A stretch of DNA of 64,000 nucleotides from Thermolongibacillus altinsuensis. Lineage in GTDB: Bacteria; Bacillota; Bacilli; Bacillales; Anoxybacillaceae. Made by a program: the position numbers and the translations under genes. A model generated the notes under the pieces. The model was not told where the DNA came from and did no database searches. It was given only the letters and a program-made list of their open reading frames with translations. The stretch spans positions 124,001-188,000 of the forward strand of contig NZ_SLUL01000002.1 of NCBI RefSeq assembly GCF_004341205.1, read 5' to 3'. Positions 62,249 to 64,000 of this stretch are shown here, piece by piece (the stretch's first letter is position 1; every line of letters begins with the position of its first letter).

Positions 62249-63916
62249 ATGGCGACATCCACTATTTCAGAATTCAAAACACTGCTTTCGAATTTATTGA
62301 AGGCTCGTTTTCCTTATTTGTACATATCTACATGGGAAGAGGAACGTGCGCTATCTGTTATTGAATCGGTTGTCAAAGATGAAGCGTTAATTAAGACGCC
62401 AAGAAAACTGTTTACTTGGAGCATTACAAAAGGGATGGCTGAATGGGGGAAAAAAGGAACGGAAGAAACGAAAGTTCCGATGAATGCGCTTCAATTTATT
62501 GAAAACTTTGATGAGCCCGCTGTATTTGTCATGAAAGATTTCCATATCTTTTTTGGTGCTCAGCATAGCCGTCCAGACCATCAAGTCATTCGCAAGATTC
62601 GAGATCTTTTACCTTTGTTAAAACGAAGCAGAAATCCGAAGAATGTCATATTCGTGAGTCCAATTCTTGCTATACCAAACGAGTTGCAAAAAGATGTAAC
62701 GATTATTGATTTTGACCTTCCTACGTTTCAAGAAATCAAAAATGTTTTAAAAGAGATGGTGATTGCCAATCGAAATAGCGGACGGATTATGATTGATCTT
62801 TCTCCAGAGGATGAGGAGCGTTTAGCGAAAGCTGCTTTAGGCTTGACTCTCCATGAAGCGGAAAATGCGTTTGCCCGCGCCATGGTTCAAGATGGACGAT
62901 TAGATCGAAATGATGTTGAAGTGATTCTCGAAGAAAAAAGGCAGATTATTAAGAAATCCGAGATATTGGAATTTATTAAGAGCGATTTGAATATTGAAGA
63001 TGTAGGAGGGCTGGAGAACTTAAAAAGGTGGCTAAAGAAGCGCAATAAATCTTGGTTAGATTCAGCCAAAAGATATGGTCTTCCGGCGCCAAAAGGAGTA
63101 TTGATTACCGGTGTTCCTGGTTGTGGAAAAAGTTTAATTGCAAAAGCGATTAGTGCCATGTGGAAACTCCCGCTTCTTCGTCTAGATTTAGGGAAAATTT
63201 TTAGCGGAATTGTTGGAAGCAGTGAAGAAAATATGCGAAAAGCAATTAAAACGGTTGAAGCTATTTCCCCAGCGATTTTATGGATTGATGAAATTGAAAA
63301 AGGATTTAGCGGTCTTTCTTCGAGCGGAGATAGCGGTACGTCTAGCCGAATTTTCGGTACATTTTTGACGTGGATGCAGGAGAAGACGAAGCCTGTTTTT
63401 GTCGTAGCTACCGCCAACAATATTGATTCTTTGCCAGCGGAACTCATGCGCAAAGGTAGATTTGATGAAATCTTTTTTGTTGATTTGCCAACAAAAAAGG
63501 AGAGAAAAGAAATTTTCCTTTTACATTTGCGAAAACGGCTGAAAGATCCAGAGGTAATAGGGGATTTTCAAATCACAGACGCGGTGCTGGAACATTTAGC
63601 GAATTTGACAGAAGGATATGTCGGGGCAGAGATTGAGCAAATTGTGATTTCTGCTTTATTTGACGCGTTTTCTGAAGAACGCAGTCTTCGTTTGGAAGAT
63701 TTAGAACGAGCGATCAAAAATACCGTTCCATTATCCGTCACACAAGCAGAACAAATTCGGAGAATTCGAGAGTGGGCAAATGTTCGAGCGGTCGCAGCGA
63801 CCCCAAATGAAGATCGAATGGATTACCAAAAACAATCATCTAAATACGAGATATCTCCTTCCAGCGATGAAATGGATATTAAGTTTGCAAGAGGCGGAAG
63901 AGCGGTTGATTTTTAA
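62249..63916 (+). CDS. Ycf46-like AAA+ ATPase
   Basis: 555 residues. An N-terminal domain of about 240 residues (FKTLLSNLLKARFPYLYISTWEEERAL, SPILAIPNELQKDVTIIDFDLPT) is followed by a AAA+ core: Walker A GVPGCGKS (288-295), Walker B AILWIDEIE (342-350), sensor-1 Asn in VVATANNID and arginine finger region MRKGRFDE (400-406). The layout matches Ycf46, a cyanobacterial/plastid AAA protein of poorly known role. GGGGGAGAAGGAG supports ATG 62249. A DUF2997-type gene follows 19 nt on. Confidence 0.87.
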   Translation: MATSTISEFKTLLSNLLKARFPYLYISTWEEERALSVIESVVKDEALIKTPRKLFTWSITKGMAEWGKKGTEETKVPMNALQFIENFDEPAVFVMKDFHIFFGAQHSRPDHQVIRKIRDLLPLLKRSRNPKNVIFVSPILAIPNELQKDVTIIDFDLPTFQEIKNVLKEMVIANRNSGRIMIDLSPEDEERLAKAALGLTLHEAENAFARAMVQDGRLDRNDVEVILEEKRQIIKKSEILEFIKSDLNIEDVGGLENLKRWLKKRNKSWLDSAKRYGLPAPKGVLITGVPGCGKSLIAKAISAMWKLPLLRLDLGKIFSGIVGSSEENMRKAIKTVEAISPAILWIDEIEKGFSGLSSSGDSGTSSRIFGTFLTWMQEKTKPVFVVATANNIDSLPAELMRKGRFDEIFFVDLPTKKERKEIFLLHLRKRLKDPEVIGDFQITDAVLEHLANLTEGYVGAEIEQIVISALFDAFSEERSLRLEDLERAIKNTVPLSVTQAEQIRRIREWANVRAVAATPNEDRMDYQKQSSKYEISPSSDEMDIKFARGGRAVDF

Positions 63917-63935
63917 CGGAATCGGGGGATGAAGC

Positions 63936-64000
63936 ATGTCTTCGAAAAAAATTCGTATTCAAATATTCCCGGATGGTCAAATTAAAGCGGATGTTTTAGG
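63936..64000 (+). CDS. DUF2997-like protein, N-terminal part
   Basis: Open at the right edge. MSSKKIRIQIFPDGQIKADVL resembles the start of DUF2997 proteins (short beta-strand with FPDGxI). ATG 63936 after GGGGGATG, 19 nt from the AAA gene. In cyanobacteria DUF2997 and DUF1257 (Ycf35) genes occur together; a DUF1257 gene just beyond this window is a prediction. Only 21 codons are visible. Confidence 0.6.
   Translation, partial: MSSKKIRIQIFPDGQIKADVL

Overview
The window reads as chromosome of a thermophilic, endospore-forming, flagellated member of the Anoxybacillus/Geobacillus group of Bacillaceae. The evidence is the Bacillus subtilis-like order rho-rpmE-tdk-prfA-prmC-spoIIR-ywlC-mntP-ywlE-rpiB-ywlG-glyA-upp-atp and ywzB-ywmB-murA-spoIID-spoIIQ-spoIIID-mbl-flhO-flhP-fabZ. 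Between these blocks sits a full nuoABCDHIJKLMN operon, which B. subtilis lacks and Geobacillus/Anoxybacillus carry. Almost everything is on the + strand. No rRNA, tRNA or CRISPR array was seen.

Layout. 1-13.8 kb: tail of glpX, then termination, translation, sporulation-signal and nucleotide/C1 housekeeping genes, ending with mnaA. 13.8-31.6 kb: an energy block, with the F1Fo ATP synthase operon followed by an 11-subunit complex I operon without nuoE, nuoF or nuoG. 31.6-41.4 kb: small membrane proteins, murA, three sporulation genes, mbl, two flagellar rod/hook genes, fabZ, a repeat-rich lipoprotein and a two-gene operon of unknown function. 41.6-49.9 kb: an accessory region with galE, a duplicated EamA transporter segment (about 1.37 kb, two copies), a MASE3-like/PAS/GGDEF/EAL protein, a DUF488 gene, an Rpn nuclease pseudogene and small repeats. 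49.8-61.7 kb: cvfB, then a beta-mannoside locus (LacI repressor, GH130, GH2 beta-mannosidase, zinc dehydrogenase, DUF1861 protein, manA, phosphohexomutase). 62.2-64 kb: a Ycf46-like AAA ATPase followed by the start of a DUF2997-type gene.

How the parts work together. GH130 and GH2 enzymes would cut intracellular beta-mannosides to mannose-1-phosphate or mannose. The mutase and ManA would then pass mannose phosphate to fructose-6-phosphate. A LacI-family repressor, perfect 12-bp palindromes (TGTAACGTTACA) at 52231 and 57253, and a cre-like site at 52257 suggest induction by substrate plus carbon catabolite control. No sugar transporter is present in the locus.

Most unusual items: a DnaA-box cluster at the spoIIR-ywlC junction; 99-bp tandem repeats that build a Lys/Ala-rich N-terminus on NuoC; a 182-nt cloverleaf-like inverted-repeat element at 57350-57531 whose 3' half is repeated beyond the DUF1861 gene; a GH13 remnant; hairpins between atp genes and over the mntP ribosome binding site; the EamA duplication, whose direction can be inferred from its edges; and the AAA/DUF2997 pair at the right edge. 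All calls come from reading the sequence and family knowledge; no database search was run.
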